A stretch of DNA of 64,000 bases, from assembly GCA_030710605.1 (NCBI GenBank), contig CP092870.1, positions 57,063,532-57,127,531 on the forward strand. The letters run 5' to 3'. The notes beneath the pieces were generated by a model. The model was not told the origin of the DNA. It worked only from the letters and a program-made list of their open reading frames with translations, and ran no database searches. Each line of letters begins with the position of its first letter. The stretch's first letter is position 1. This DNA comes from Cordylochernes scorpioides. Its lineage: Eukaryota; Arthropoda; Arachnida; Pseudoscorpiones; Chernetidae. Made by a program: the position numbers and the translations under genes. Below are positions 55,290-64,000 of this stretch, in pieces.

Positions 55290-58200
55290 AATATGCGTCC
55301 TATTTTGGAGGTAAGGCCGCAAAATTTATAAATCCTCCCTTGTCGACCACATTAGAATTAAAAGAAAATTACATAGACATTAAAATAGAAGGAAAAATGA
55401 CGCGTGCCCTCGTCGACTCAGGAGCCTCATATTCTGTCATTTCTGAGAGGTTCAGACTCAAACTAAGAAAAATAATGTTTGCCGAAACTGACGTCACATT
55501 ACGCGTAGCCAACGGTAAAATTGTAAGACCAAAAGGACGCTGCACACTGAAACTGGACTTGAATGGACTACAGGAAAGCTTTGAATTTGTCGTTATGGAA
55601 GACTGTAGTCACGAAGTTATTCTTGGTTGGAACTTTTTGAAGTTATCTAGGGCGATAATTGATTCAGCTGACGACACACTCTTCTTAGAAAAATGTCTTT
55701 TTGAGGATACCCCTAAGAACAGCTCACCTCTCTACTCGGAATTGGAATATAGAATCGAACCCACCTCTATTCAGTTAATAGAAGTAGCAAGTCGTGACAT
55801 TCCTAATGACGCAATTGTGGTGGCAGAATGTCGAAAAGAGCTATTGCTGGAAAGAGAACTAATGGCTCCCTCCTCTGTCATTTCACTTACCAATAACCGA
55901 GGTAAACTTTGGGTGGTGAATTGGAGTCCATATCCTAAACTAATCCCACAGGGGATGCATGTAGCCGATAGTGCTGTCATCGAAGATAGTCAATTATGTA
56001 CTCTAGCTGATTGTAACCAAGTTGAAACAGAGGCGGAACATTCTGAAGACCCAAAAATCTCGGAATTTTTTATAGATGATTCACTTGATGAATCTCAAAA
56101 AGAAAAATTAAGAAATTTGTTAAAAAACTATACGGATATTTTCGAATTTAGTAAAAGAAAACAATTCAAGGACGTCAATGTTAAACACCGAATTAACACT
56201 GGAGACCACCTACCGACCAAACAAAGACCTTACCGAGTTGCACCAAGAGAACGCCAAATTATTCAGGATGAGGTAAACAAGATGGAAAAACTTGACATCA
56301 TTCAGCCCTCTGAAAGTCCGTGGGCCTCGCCTGTAGTATTGATAAGAAAAAAGGATGGAAGCTGGAGATTCTGCGTCGATTACCGCCGCCTTAACAAAAT
56401 AACAAAAAAGGATGTCTACCCTCTCCCAAGGATCGACGACACTTTAGACTGCTTACGGGGAGCTAGATTTTATTCTTCCATGGACCTCCAATCAGGGTAC
56501 TGGCAAATCGACGTAGAAGAATCGGACCGTGAGAAGACAGCATTCATAACTCCAGATGGACTGTACGAGTTCAAAGTAATGCCATTTGGGTTATGTAATG
56601 CTCCAGCTACCTTTGAACGAATGATAGATAATCTTCTGAAGGGTCTTAAGTGGACCATTTGCTTGTGTTACCTCGACGACATCATCGTTTTTTCAGATGG
56701 CTTTGAAGAACATCTAAGACGCCTTCAACTTGTATTAAATTGCCTTAAGCAAGCCGGATTATGTCTCAATTCCAAGAAATGCAAGTTTGGTGCAAAAACT
56801 ATCACGGTTCTTGGACATGAGGTGAGTGAAAATGGAATTCGTCCCGACCAAGAAAAGATTCGAGCAGTCCGCGACTTCGCTACGCCAAGGTCATTGAAGG
56901 AAGTTAGAAGTTTTCTTGGCCTTTCATCCTACTACCGCCGCTTCATACCCAATTATGCCCACGTAGCCCAACCCTTGAATGACCTTTTGAAGAAAGACTC
57001 AGCATTTAATTGGAACCAGGAAGAGCAAAATGCATTTGAAGCTCTCAAGTCAGCGTTAATTTCCGAACCCGCTCTTGGACATTTTGATTACTCATCCCCA
57101 ACCGAAATACACACTGACGCAAGCAACTACGGAATAGGAGCAGTATTAGTGCAGATACAAAAGGGAAAGGAAAGAGCCATTGCTTATGCATCCAGAACCT
57201 TAAATAAGGCAGAAAAAAATTATTCAACCACAGAAAGGGAATGCCTTGCCATCATTTGGGCTATCAATAAATTCCGACCATATGTCTTTGGACAGCCGTT
57301 CACTATTGTTACAGACCACCACTCTTTGTGCTGGCTGACCAACCTCAAAGACCCATGTGGGAGGTTAGCAAGATGGGCACTTCGGCTGCAAGAGTTTGAC
57401 GTCACTGTCGTGTATAAGAGCGGAAGGAAACATCAGGACGCAGACTGCTTATCAAGAAGTCCATTAGAATACAGTGAAGATATGGAGGAAGATATTCCAA
57501 GCATAGTGACTTTGCAGAACTTTAGCGAAGAGCAGATGAATGATCAAGCTATTAGAAAAATCGCTGACAAATTACAAAGTTCTCCTAATAATTCCTTTGT
57601 AAAAATCGATAACACGCTCTACAGAAAAAATTATGATCCAATGGGGAAACCATGGCTTTTGGTGGTTCCACGCCATTTAAGGCAGGAATTACTGAAAATT
57701 TTCCATGATTCACCCACGGCTGGTCACCTCGGATTTACTAAAACCTATGACCGAATAAGAAAAAAGTATTACTGGCCCGGAATGTATAGAACGGTTAGAA
57801 GGTATGTGGCACACTGTTCAGATTGTCAGAGGCGTAAACATCAGCCCCAACTCCCCTCAGGGCACTTACAGCCAATACCCGTTCATGAAGTTGCCTTTGA
57901 AAAGGTAGGAATGGATCTCCTAGGGAGATTTCCAACATCAGAAGGTGGCAACCGTTGGATTATTGTATGTACGGACTACCTAACGAAATATGCGATAACT
58001 AAAGCTCTACCCACAAGTGAATCCATGGAAGTCGCCAAATTCTTCATTGAAGATGTCATCTTAAAGCACGGCGCGCCGAGGGAATTAATCACGGATAGAG
58101 GAAGAAACTTCACATCTTCAATGATAAGTGATCTGAACAACCAGTGCAGAATAACCCATCGGAAGACGACCGCCTATCACCCCCAGACAAACGGACTCAC

Positions 58201-58897
58201 GGAGAGGTTGAATAAGACCATAGCAGACATGCTGTCCATGTATGTAGATGTCAACCATAAAGATTGGGACAGGATTCTTCCATTCGTTACATTTGCATAC
58301 AACACAGCAAAACAAGAGTCTACTGGGTTCACCCCATTTTTCCTTGTACACGGGCGTGAAGCCGAGACTCCACTTGACGTGTTATTCCCCAAGTTATTGC
58401 CAGAAGACGACGATTTCATCCAAACTCTAGGGGCAAGAGCCGAAGAAGCACGAAAACTGGCACGTATCCACTCCATGAGATCTCAAGGTAGCAATAAACA
58501 TCGCTATGACGCCCATCACAGAAATATAATTTATCAGCCTGGAGATCTTGTATGGATCTTTATTCCTGTGCGTAAAGTGGGATATTCGGAAAAACTAATG
58601 AGACGTTACTTCGGCCCATACAAAGTAACCCGAAAAATATCTGATGTGACCTATGAAGTTGAAACATTCGGAAACCAGCAAGGTCGTCGTAAAACAAAAG
58701 ATTTAGTTCACATTGGTAGGATGAAACCCTATTTAAACCCAGAGGACCAGGAGGACCAGCTAGAAGAGGACCCAGAAGATGACTCGACAAACTTCCAGGA
58801 AGAAGACATCCCCACTGAACGAACACAACAACCACAGACCCGCGAAGAGATCTCAGGCCCTATCACCCGTTCTCGAGCCTTGAGACTGAGGATGTAA
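55247..58897 (+). CDS. Pol polyprotein: protease, reverse transcriptase, RNase H, integrase
   Basis: The frame is open from 55,247, has no early ATG, and overlaps gag by 43 bases in the -1 register, so it is probably made as Gag-Pol by a -1 frameshift near GGAAAAC (55,280-55,286). In order: aspartic protease DSGA at 55,415; reverse transcriptase with YLDD at 56,669-56,680; RNase H (TDASN near 57,115); integrase with an HHCC finger at about 57,704-57,830; and catalytic Asp 57,914, Asp 58,094 and Glu 58,202, a DD35E spacing. A GPY/F module (RYFGPYKV, about 58,605) ends the integrase, followed by an acidic Glu/Asp-rich tail and no chromodomain. No stop, frameshift or lost catalytic residue was found over about 1,216 codons. 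The protein acts in cytoplasmic particles and then in the nucleus. Confidence 0.92.
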   Translation, partial: KTQPVASPFPSGKLEYASYFGGKAAKFINPPLSTTLELKENYIDIKIEGKMTRALVDSGASYSVISERFRLKLRKIMFAETDVTLRVANGKIVRPKGRCTLKLDLNGLQESFEFVVMEDCSHEVILGWNFLKLSRAIIDSADDTLFLEKCLFEDTPKNSSPLYSELEYRIEPTSIQLIEVASRDIPNDAIVVAECRKELLLERELMAPSSVISLTNNRGKLWVVNWSPYPKLIPQGMHVADSAVIEDSQLCTLADCNQVETEAEHSEDPKISEFFIDDSLDESQKEKLRNLLKNYTDIFEFSKRKQFKDVNVKHRINTGDHLPTKQRPYRVAPRERQIIQDEVNKMEKLDIIQPSESPWASPVVLIRKKDGSWRFCVDYRRLNKITKKDVYPLPRIDDTLDCLRGARFYSSMDLQSGYWQIDVEESDREKTAFITPDGLYEFKVMPFGLCNAPATFERMIDNLLKGLKWTICLCYLDDIIVFSDGFEEHLRRLQLVLNCLKQAGLCLNSKKCKFGAKTITVLGHEVSENGIRPDQEKIRAVRDFATPRSLKEVRSFLGLSSYYRRFIPNYAHVAQPLNDLLKKDSAFNWNQEEQNAFEALKSALISEPALGHFDYSSPTEIHTDASNYGIGAVLVQIQKGKERAIAYASRTLNKAEKNYSTTERECLAIIWAINKFRPYVFGQPFTIVTDHHSLCWLTNLKDPCGRLARWALRLQEFDVTVVYKSGRKHQDADCLSRSPLEYSEDMEEDIPSIVTLQNFSEEQMNDQAIRKIADKLQSSPNNSFVKIDNTLYRKNYDPMGKPWLLVVPRHLRQELLKIFHDSPTAGHLGFTKTYDRIRKKYYWPGMYRTVRRYVAHCSDCQRRKHQPQLPSGHLQPIPVHEVAFEKVGMDLLGRFPTSEGGNRWIIVCTDYLTKYAITKALPTSESMEVAKFFIEDVILKHGAPRELITDRGRNFTSSMISDLNNQCRITHRKTTAYHPQTNGLTERLNKTIADMLSMYVDVNHKDWDRILPFVTFAYNTAKQESTGFTPFFLVHGREAETPLDVLFPKLLPEDDDFIQTLGARAEEARKLARIHSMRSQGSNKHRYDAHHRNIIYQPGDLVWIFIPVRKVGYSEKLMRRYFGPYKVTRKISDVTYEVETFGNQQGRRKTKDLVHIGRMKPYLNPEDQEDQLEEDPEDDSTNFQEEDIPTERTQQPQTREEISGPITRSRALRLRM

Positions 58898-58930
58898 GTC
58901 TCCTTCTGAGCATCGGGTCGATGCTCTTTA

Positions 58931-58943
58931 TAGGGGGAGGCTA
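58931..58943 (+). other. Polypurine tract
   Basis: TAGGGGGAGGCTA sits directly before the 3' LTR, the expected plus-strand primer. Confidence 0.75.
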
Positions 58944-59202
58944 TGTGGCGAAGAAATATTTTATTATTTAATTTAATTTAATATTATTCAATGAAAATAT
59001 ATTCAACAGATTATAAAAATATATATTAATCTGTTTTTGTGAAATCATCTTAAAATATTTCTTTGCTTACTTACTTAAGATTCTCTAGCTGTAAATAGTT
59101 TTTGGGGGCTGACTTGTTAATAATTGTCGACTCGTCGCTGTGACGTCATCAATAAATACTTTTACATCTTAGGATATTTCAAGACTTGATTTCTACGCTA
59201 CA
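58944..59202 (+). repeat. 3' LTR
   Basis: A 259-bp TGTGGCGAAG...GCTACA unit matching the 5' LTR base for base as far as I can compare. Confidence 0.92.
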
Positions 59203-59206
59203 ATAT

Positions 59207-59555
59207 ATTTTCCTATCTTGATCCGCTCCTTATTCCTCTTATTAAGTTCTATTGACCATGAGGCCAGGAAATCTACCTCCCAACTATACGAAAGAGACCT
59301 CTGTACTATGAAAACCCAATGCCTGCCGAAATGTAAATCTAATGCTGCACATGACTGGTACAGAGCAGGAAGAACAAGCACCGGTTCTGTCCTCCCAAGA
59401 GAACAACAGTTTTTGATTTCCAGACTTAAGATGGTCATCTACGGACAATGATTTTTCAGAATGGTTTCAAGGTTATATTACTATGTAAAAAGTGAAATTC
59501 TCAACCTGCATCCCCAAAACACACTATTGATTGTATTGACCCACCCATTGATTAG
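59207..59555. other. Unassigned DNA flanking the Gypsy element
   Basis: Open on the plus strand for 77 codons (59,218-59,451), but nothing recognisable. Moderate GC hints at an old element or gene relic. Confidence 0.35.
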
Positions 59556-59559
59556 AATA

Positions 59560-60480
59560 CTAATCCCCAGCAGACACCATCAACAAGCTCTACAAGCTTG
59601 ATACCCTAATATGATTGAGTGAATATAAGAAAGAAGAAGAGAGTCATTCCCAGCACAGACACCATCAACAAGCTCTACAGGCTTAATACCCTGATATGAT
59701 TTAGTAGAGATAAGAAAGAAGAAGAGACTCATCCCCAGCACAGACACTATAAACAAGCTCTACGAACTTGATACGCTGATATGATTGTTGAGTGAAGATA
59801 AGAAAGAAGAAGAGACTTATCCCCAACACAGACACCATCAACAAGCTCTACAGACTTGATACCCTAATATGATTGAGTGGAGATAAGAAATATTAAGAGA
59901 CTCATCCCCAGCAGACACCATCAACAAGCTCTACAAGCTTGATACCCTGATATGATTGTTGAGTGGAGATAAGAGACTCATCCCCAGCACAGACACCATC
60001 AACAAGCTCTACATACTTGATTACCTAATATGATTGAGTGAAGATAAGAAATATTAAGGGACTCATCCCCAGCAGACACCATCAACAAGCTCTACAAGCT
60101 TGATACCCTGATATGATTGTTGAGTGGAGATAAGAGACTCATCCCCAGCACAGACACCATCAACAAGCTCTACATACTTGATTACCTAATATGATTGAGT
60201 GAAGATAAGAAATATTAAGAGACTCATCCCAGCACAGACACCATCAACAAGCTCTACAAGCTTGATACCCTGATATGATTGTTGAGTGGAGATAAGAAAG
60301 AAGAAGAGACTCATCCCAAGCACAGACACCATCAACAAGCTCTACAAGCTTAATACCCTAATATGATTGTAGAGTGGAGATAAGAAAGAAGAAGAGACTC
60401 ATCTCCAGCAGATACCATCAATTCTACAAGCTTGATACCCTAATATGATAAAGTGGAGATAAGAAAGAAGAAGAGTTCTT
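59560..60480 (+). repeat. Tandem array of the repeat F 3' tail, about 85-95-bp unit
   Basis: About eleven units of CACCATCAACAAGCTCTACA, GCTTGATACCCTAATATGAT and GAGTGGAGATAAGAAAGAAG. The same order is found once at the 3' end of each interspersed repeat F copy. Confidence 0.85.
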
Positions 60481-60484
60481 TTGT

Positions 60485-61300
60485 AGAAGATTAGATGAAT
60501 CTAAAGAAAGGAAAGCTAAGAAAGCCGAAAGAAGAGTGCGACTTGAAGAAAGTTGGCAGCCACCATCACTTGGCATCCATTAACCACACAGAAAACGACA
60601 TTTTCCCATTACAGCCCCAACTCTGCCATCACTCTAAGACTAATGGACTCGGAAATACATTAATCTACAGAACCTACCGAAAGATGTGACCAACTTTTCC
60701 GCAATTATGAATTCCAAGAGCCATCTTCGGTCCAAAAAGAAAACAGATTAATAACTTCCAAAGCAAAATTAACCTCTCAGCAAAAGTGAAGTGGAGAGCT
60801 CTTGGTATGGATAAGAAAACAACCTTTTAATTAGCTTCCAATAAGGTCAACATTGAAGAGTCAAATTGGACGATTTAAAAACATTCATTAAGGCTGTTTA
60901 TATGTGTTGAAGAGAATCTTTAAAGTCACTTAATTACTGTAGATATCAAATTATCGATTTACACTAATTAATATTAGATAATGAAAAGGCATATTGTGTA
61001 AAGTTTATATGTTAATTTTGTAATTATTCTTTTTTTTTTTTTAATTCATAGAAGCATTTTTCTGGCAGACATATTCAATATTTTTTATCATCATCATTCG
61101 ATATAGTTTTTTTTTCTTCCTAGTTAGTTATAAAATTATTTTGCAATTGTAGTTTCTTTTTTGTTTTGTTGTGTTCCTTTTTAATCAATAAAATATATGT
61201 AGAACTAATGTGTAATATTCAATTCAAGCATATGGAACCAACATCGATTCATTTTTAAAACAAAGCAAAATCATAAGCTTATACAACTCTCACTTTTTCA
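60485..61300. other. Unassigned DNA
   Basis: 60,490-60,860 is less AT-rich with a 64-codon plus-strand frame of no recognisable kind. The rest is AT-rich with poly-T near 61,030. Confidence 0.4.
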
Positions 61301-61803
61301 TACACATATATTAGATTGAATAAAAGATTTATTTTATAATTATTGGTTGGCTGAATGCCAACCTTTATCAAGGCATCACATTTTTCTATAAACAAACTCA
61401 ACGCCGCATAGTGTTATAATATCACAGTTAACATTTATTTCTAAATATTTTAAAATATAGGATAGACCTCATTATTTTTCTCCTTTAGTATTTTAAGATA
61501 TTTAACCTATTTTGATTGTAATTTTTATAATAATTTTTTCTTGCACAAATTTTCCCCACCTACTTTGTATTTTAAAATTATTTCAACTGTGATATTATAA
61601 CACTATGCGGCGCTGAGTTTGTTTATACAAAAATGTAATGCCTTGATAAAGTTTGGTAACATTCACTGCAGGATTTGTGGAAATATGATATCTGATGAAA
61701 TCTCCCACTATATCATAGAATGCAAATATTTAGGTTAGACAAAGAAAAACTCTTAAAAACACCTTCTGGAGATTTAGCAACCCACTAAAGACGCTGAGAA
61801 CTA

Positions 61804-63085
61804 CGAGGGGTGTCCCATAAGTCCGTGGCCCGACCATGAGAACGAAATATTGGAAACTAATACATTTTTCCATATATACCTTAAAGCCTTGTATAAAGAT
61901 GTGTACATTTTTAAGGTTCTAGAACTAACCGTTTTTTTTTTGTTATGGGTTCTGAAAGAGGACAAGAAACAGGAATCATCTAAAATGGAGACAAACGAGA
62001 TTCGTGCTGTAATAAAATATCTTTGTAAAAAAGGAATGTCGCCGAAGGAAATCTATGAGGGTATGGTGGATACATTGAGGGAAGATTCTCCTTCCTATAG
62101 CACAGTAAAAAAAAATGAGTAGGTGCATTTAAATTAGGGAGGATCAGCACCGAAGACGAACATCGACCAGGAAGACCTGTTGAGTCAGTTACTCAAGAAA
62201 ACATCGACAAGATACATGTTTTCGTTATGTTGGACAGAAGAATGACAGTTCGTCGGATAGAAGAGACCTTGGGTATTCTAAAAACAACAGTGGATCGGGT
62301 TATGAGAGAACACTTGGGCCTCAGGAAGCTTTCTGCCCGTTAGGGTTCCCTAACTTTTGACACCCGATCAAAAGACTGTAAGGAGAAAGTTATTTTCGGA
62401 CAATCTTGCGTTATTCGAAGCCAATCCAGAGGAATTTGTCAGGATGAGACTTGGGCCCATTACTTTACACCAGAGTCCAAGCAACAATCCACGCAATGGA
62501 GAACCTCCGGTTCCCTTCCTCCCAAGAAAGCCAAGACAGTTCCATCAGCAGGGAAGGTTATGGTGTCTGTCTTTTGGGATTTTGAGGGTGTACTTCTTCT
62601 AGACTTTCTGAATAAGGGTCAAACCATCACTGGCAATTATTATGCAAATCTTGTAAAGCAACTACGAGAAGCTATCAAGGAAAAGAGAAGAGGAATGTTG
62701 TCCAGGAAGATTGTTTACCATCAAGGCAATACACCGAGCCTTCTATCGCTGCAAGCCATGGCTGCTATTTATGATTCTGGCTTTGAACTTTTACCACATG
62801 CTCCCTATTCACCAGATCTAGCTCCGTCTCACTTCCACCTATTTCCTCATTTGAAAAAATCACTTTCTGGCATTCATTTTAGGTCAGATGAAGAGGTCAT
62901 TGATGCTGTAACCTCATTTTTGAGTGTCTTGAAACATCGTTCTTTTTGGAGGGCATAAAGGCATTGGAGCATCGCTAGAAAAAGTATATAGACCTTAAAG
63001 GGGATTATTTTGAAAAATAAATCATAATCATTTTATTAGTCATTTTCTTTATATGTCGGGCCACGGACTTATGGGACACCCCTCG
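61804..63085 (+). mobile_element. Mariner transposon, nearly full length
   Basis: 1282 bp with inverted repeats of about 30 bp (CGAGGGGTGTCCCATAAGTC and inverse) and TA duplications at 61,802-61,803 and 63,086-63,087. It is nested inside the LINE fragment. Confidence 0.88.
61985..62958 (+). pseudogene. Mariner transposase, inactivated
   Basis: The cut-and-paste DD34D transposase is recognisable along its length: N-terminal HTH (IRAVIKYLCKKGMSPKEIY), a second helical region (RMTVRRIEETLG), DETW, VFWDFEGVLLLDFL, HQGN and APYSPDLAPS. It is broken by a stop after about 45 codons (near 62,120), further stops and frame changes (62,341 and around 62,540-62,560). Of the catalytic Asp residues the second is Gly (HQGN instead of HQDN) and the third is His (APSH instead of APSD), so even a repaired frame would be inactive. 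Confidence 0.85.
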
Positions 63086-63450
63086 TATTTCAGAAAAGAA
63101 AAATATAGCAATAGAACTCTATAATTTCTACAGCTCAATTGTAAGTAGATTCATACACAAAAGAGGTAGTGAATAAAGTTTTAGAACAGATGTGTAAATA
63201 AATCCCTTTTCAAACAAAGGCTCACGTGCACAGGGAGATAGGAAGAAAAAAAATTACTGTATTATTTTGTTGTTGTATGGCGAATCCATACAGGGCAATG
63301 GGCCTTAATAAAAGCCTTTTTGTTGTTGTTGTTGTTGATAAAGGTTGGCGTTCAGCCAACCGAAATATTAGCAAATATATATTTTATTCAATCCACTATA
63401 TGCCTTTTTACTATCTAATGATTTAAATATGGATTGCTCTATTTTAAAAA

Positions 63451-63720
63451 ACTAATTAATATTTTAACGAATATTATAATATTTATAAAGAGTATAATTT
63501 GTAATATATATTTATACAGTGTTCATACAGTAGTACTTGGATAATTCTATTGTTTTCAATTATAATATATCTTTAATTTGAATATTTATCTCTGTCCCTA
63601 GAATTTCCGTTTTTAATTCGAATATTTGCATAATTCGATTTTTTTTATCCCTTGGGGCTTCGTATTATCCAATTTCGACGGTTTTATTATTATTTATCGA
63701 AAACAAAATTGGAATTTCCC
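63451..63720. other. AT-rich DNA, nothing recognised
   Basis: No supported feature. Confidence 0.4.
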
Positions 63721-63759
63721 GACCGTTCATATGAGCAATTTTTTCTTGGTTTTTAACAT

Positions 63760-64000
63760 AATATTTACGAACGGAAAAATATGTCCAGGGTAGCCTAGTG
63801 GACATGGCATCTGCCCGGTAAACGGAGCACTGTGGGTTCGATTCCCATCCCTGGATACTTTTATTTTTCCGTTCATCATTACTCTTCACAATTCACCCTT
63901 TCATACTTCATCCCTAAGGTTATTTCTCCTTAAAAATAAATTTCGATTTTAGTTTACAAGAAACACATGCGGGATAATTTTCAAATGTCGTTTTATAATT
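63760..64000 (+). mobile_element. SINE-1 copy running off the window
   Basis: tRNA-like head at 63,782-63,857 followed by the SINE-1 body (CTTTCATACTTCATCCCTAA, ACACATGCGGGATAATTTTC) to GTCGTTTTATAATT at the window edge. Confidence 0.75.
63782..63857 (+). tRNA. tRNA-like head of SINE-1 (not a functional tRNA)
   Basis: A box-like TAGCCTAGTGGACATGG and B box GGTTCGATTCC in a foldable cloverleaf. The acceptor is TCCAGGG/CCCTGGA. The anticodon loop CCGGTAA has C33, so a tRNA-Thr(GGT) ancestor is possible but unproven. Confidence 0.65.

Larger units (their letters stand above)
53779..59202 (+). mobile_element. Complete Ty3/Gypsy LTR retrotransposon
   Basis: A 5424-bp element with 259-bp LTRs that look identical, a 4-bp ATAT target duplication (53,775-53,778 and 59,203-59,206), a polypurine tract, and intact gag and pol. 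No env frame and no chromodomain after integrase. All parts needed for transposition appear open, so it is probably a recent, possibly active insertion. Confidence 0.92.
61652..63334 (+). mobile_element. 5'-truncated LINE 3' end with (TTG)n tail
   Basis: Flanked by TTGATAAAG (61,643-61,651 and 63,335-63,343). The 5' part translates as a LINE C-terminal knuckle (CRICGNMISDEISHYIIEC). The 3' part ends AATAAAAGCC and five to six TTG repeats, as in CR1/L2-like LINEs. About 400 bp is LINE; the rest is the nested mariner. Confidence 0.7.
61310..63450. repeat. Fold-back family A palindrome, interrupted by nested insertions
   Basis: The left arm has TTGGTTGGCTGAATGCCAAC and the CCGCATAGTGTTATAATATC interior. 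The right arm resumes at 63,344 with GTTGGCGTTCAGCCAACCGA and ends ATGGATTGCTCTATTTTA. The break coincides with a LINE insertion. Confidence 0.8.

Overview
The window is AT-rich, repeat-dominated invertebrate nuclear DNA. No host protein gene can be supported; nearly all recognisable sequence is mobile-element DNA or satellite derived from it. The mix (a Naiad-type Penelope-like element with an N-terminal GIY-YIG, a second PLE with a C-terminal GIY-YIG, Ty3/Gypsy elements whose Gag resembles arachnid copies I know, mariners, a non-autonomous Helitron, tRNA-derived SINEs and hammerhead-ribozyme repeats) suggests an arthropod, most likely a chelicerate such as a spider. That assignment is an inference and is only moderately secure.

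Layout. 1-1072: 5' end of a Gypsy element on the minus strand (partial gag, primer-binding site, probable LTR). 2-16 kb: short tandem arrays interleaved with fold-back elements, a solo LTR interrupted by a SINE pair, a Helitron, and a large satellite (S1). 16.36-24.29 kb: two almost identical Naiad-type PLE copies head to head, inserted in an (AT)n tract; the left copy has an uninterrupted EN-RT reading frame. 24.3-27.4 kb: further fold-back repeats, a second solo LTR and an inverted pair of 5'-truncated C-terminal-EN PLE copies with a 14-bp target duplication. 27.8-33.2 kb: MITEs, SINE fold-back pairs and tandem SINE-2. 33.7-37.5 kb: S1 satellite with a second Helitron, then a hammerhead-bearing tandem array of about 280 bp period that looks like a retrozyme. 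38.7-42.3 kb: an inverted pair with two hammerhead motifs, a Helitron end, a mariner fragment and LINE tails. 43.2-46.4 kb: a 100/102-bp satellite (S2) that happens to be open for up to 410 codons. 46.4-53.6 kb: more fold-back families and S1. 53,779-59,202: a complete Gypsy element with identical LTRs. 59.5-64 kb: a tandem array of a repeat tail, and a three-level nest (mariner in LINE in fold-back repeat), then a SINE.

The unifying theme is head-to-head inverted pairs. The Naiad, the canonical PLE, three copies of a tRNA-derived SINE, a tiny 100-bp palindrome and several short families all occur as inverted pairs. The SINE, PLE and small palindrome insertions carry 8-14 bp target duplications and one arm is longer at its 3' end by a fixed 23-33 bp. 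This is the structural signature described for Penelope-like insertions and suggests that one PLE-type machinery mobilises non-autonomous passengers, tRNA-SINEs included. Several short families also carry hammerhead ribozyme cores; the best folds are at 39,450-39,492 and 3,069-3,110.
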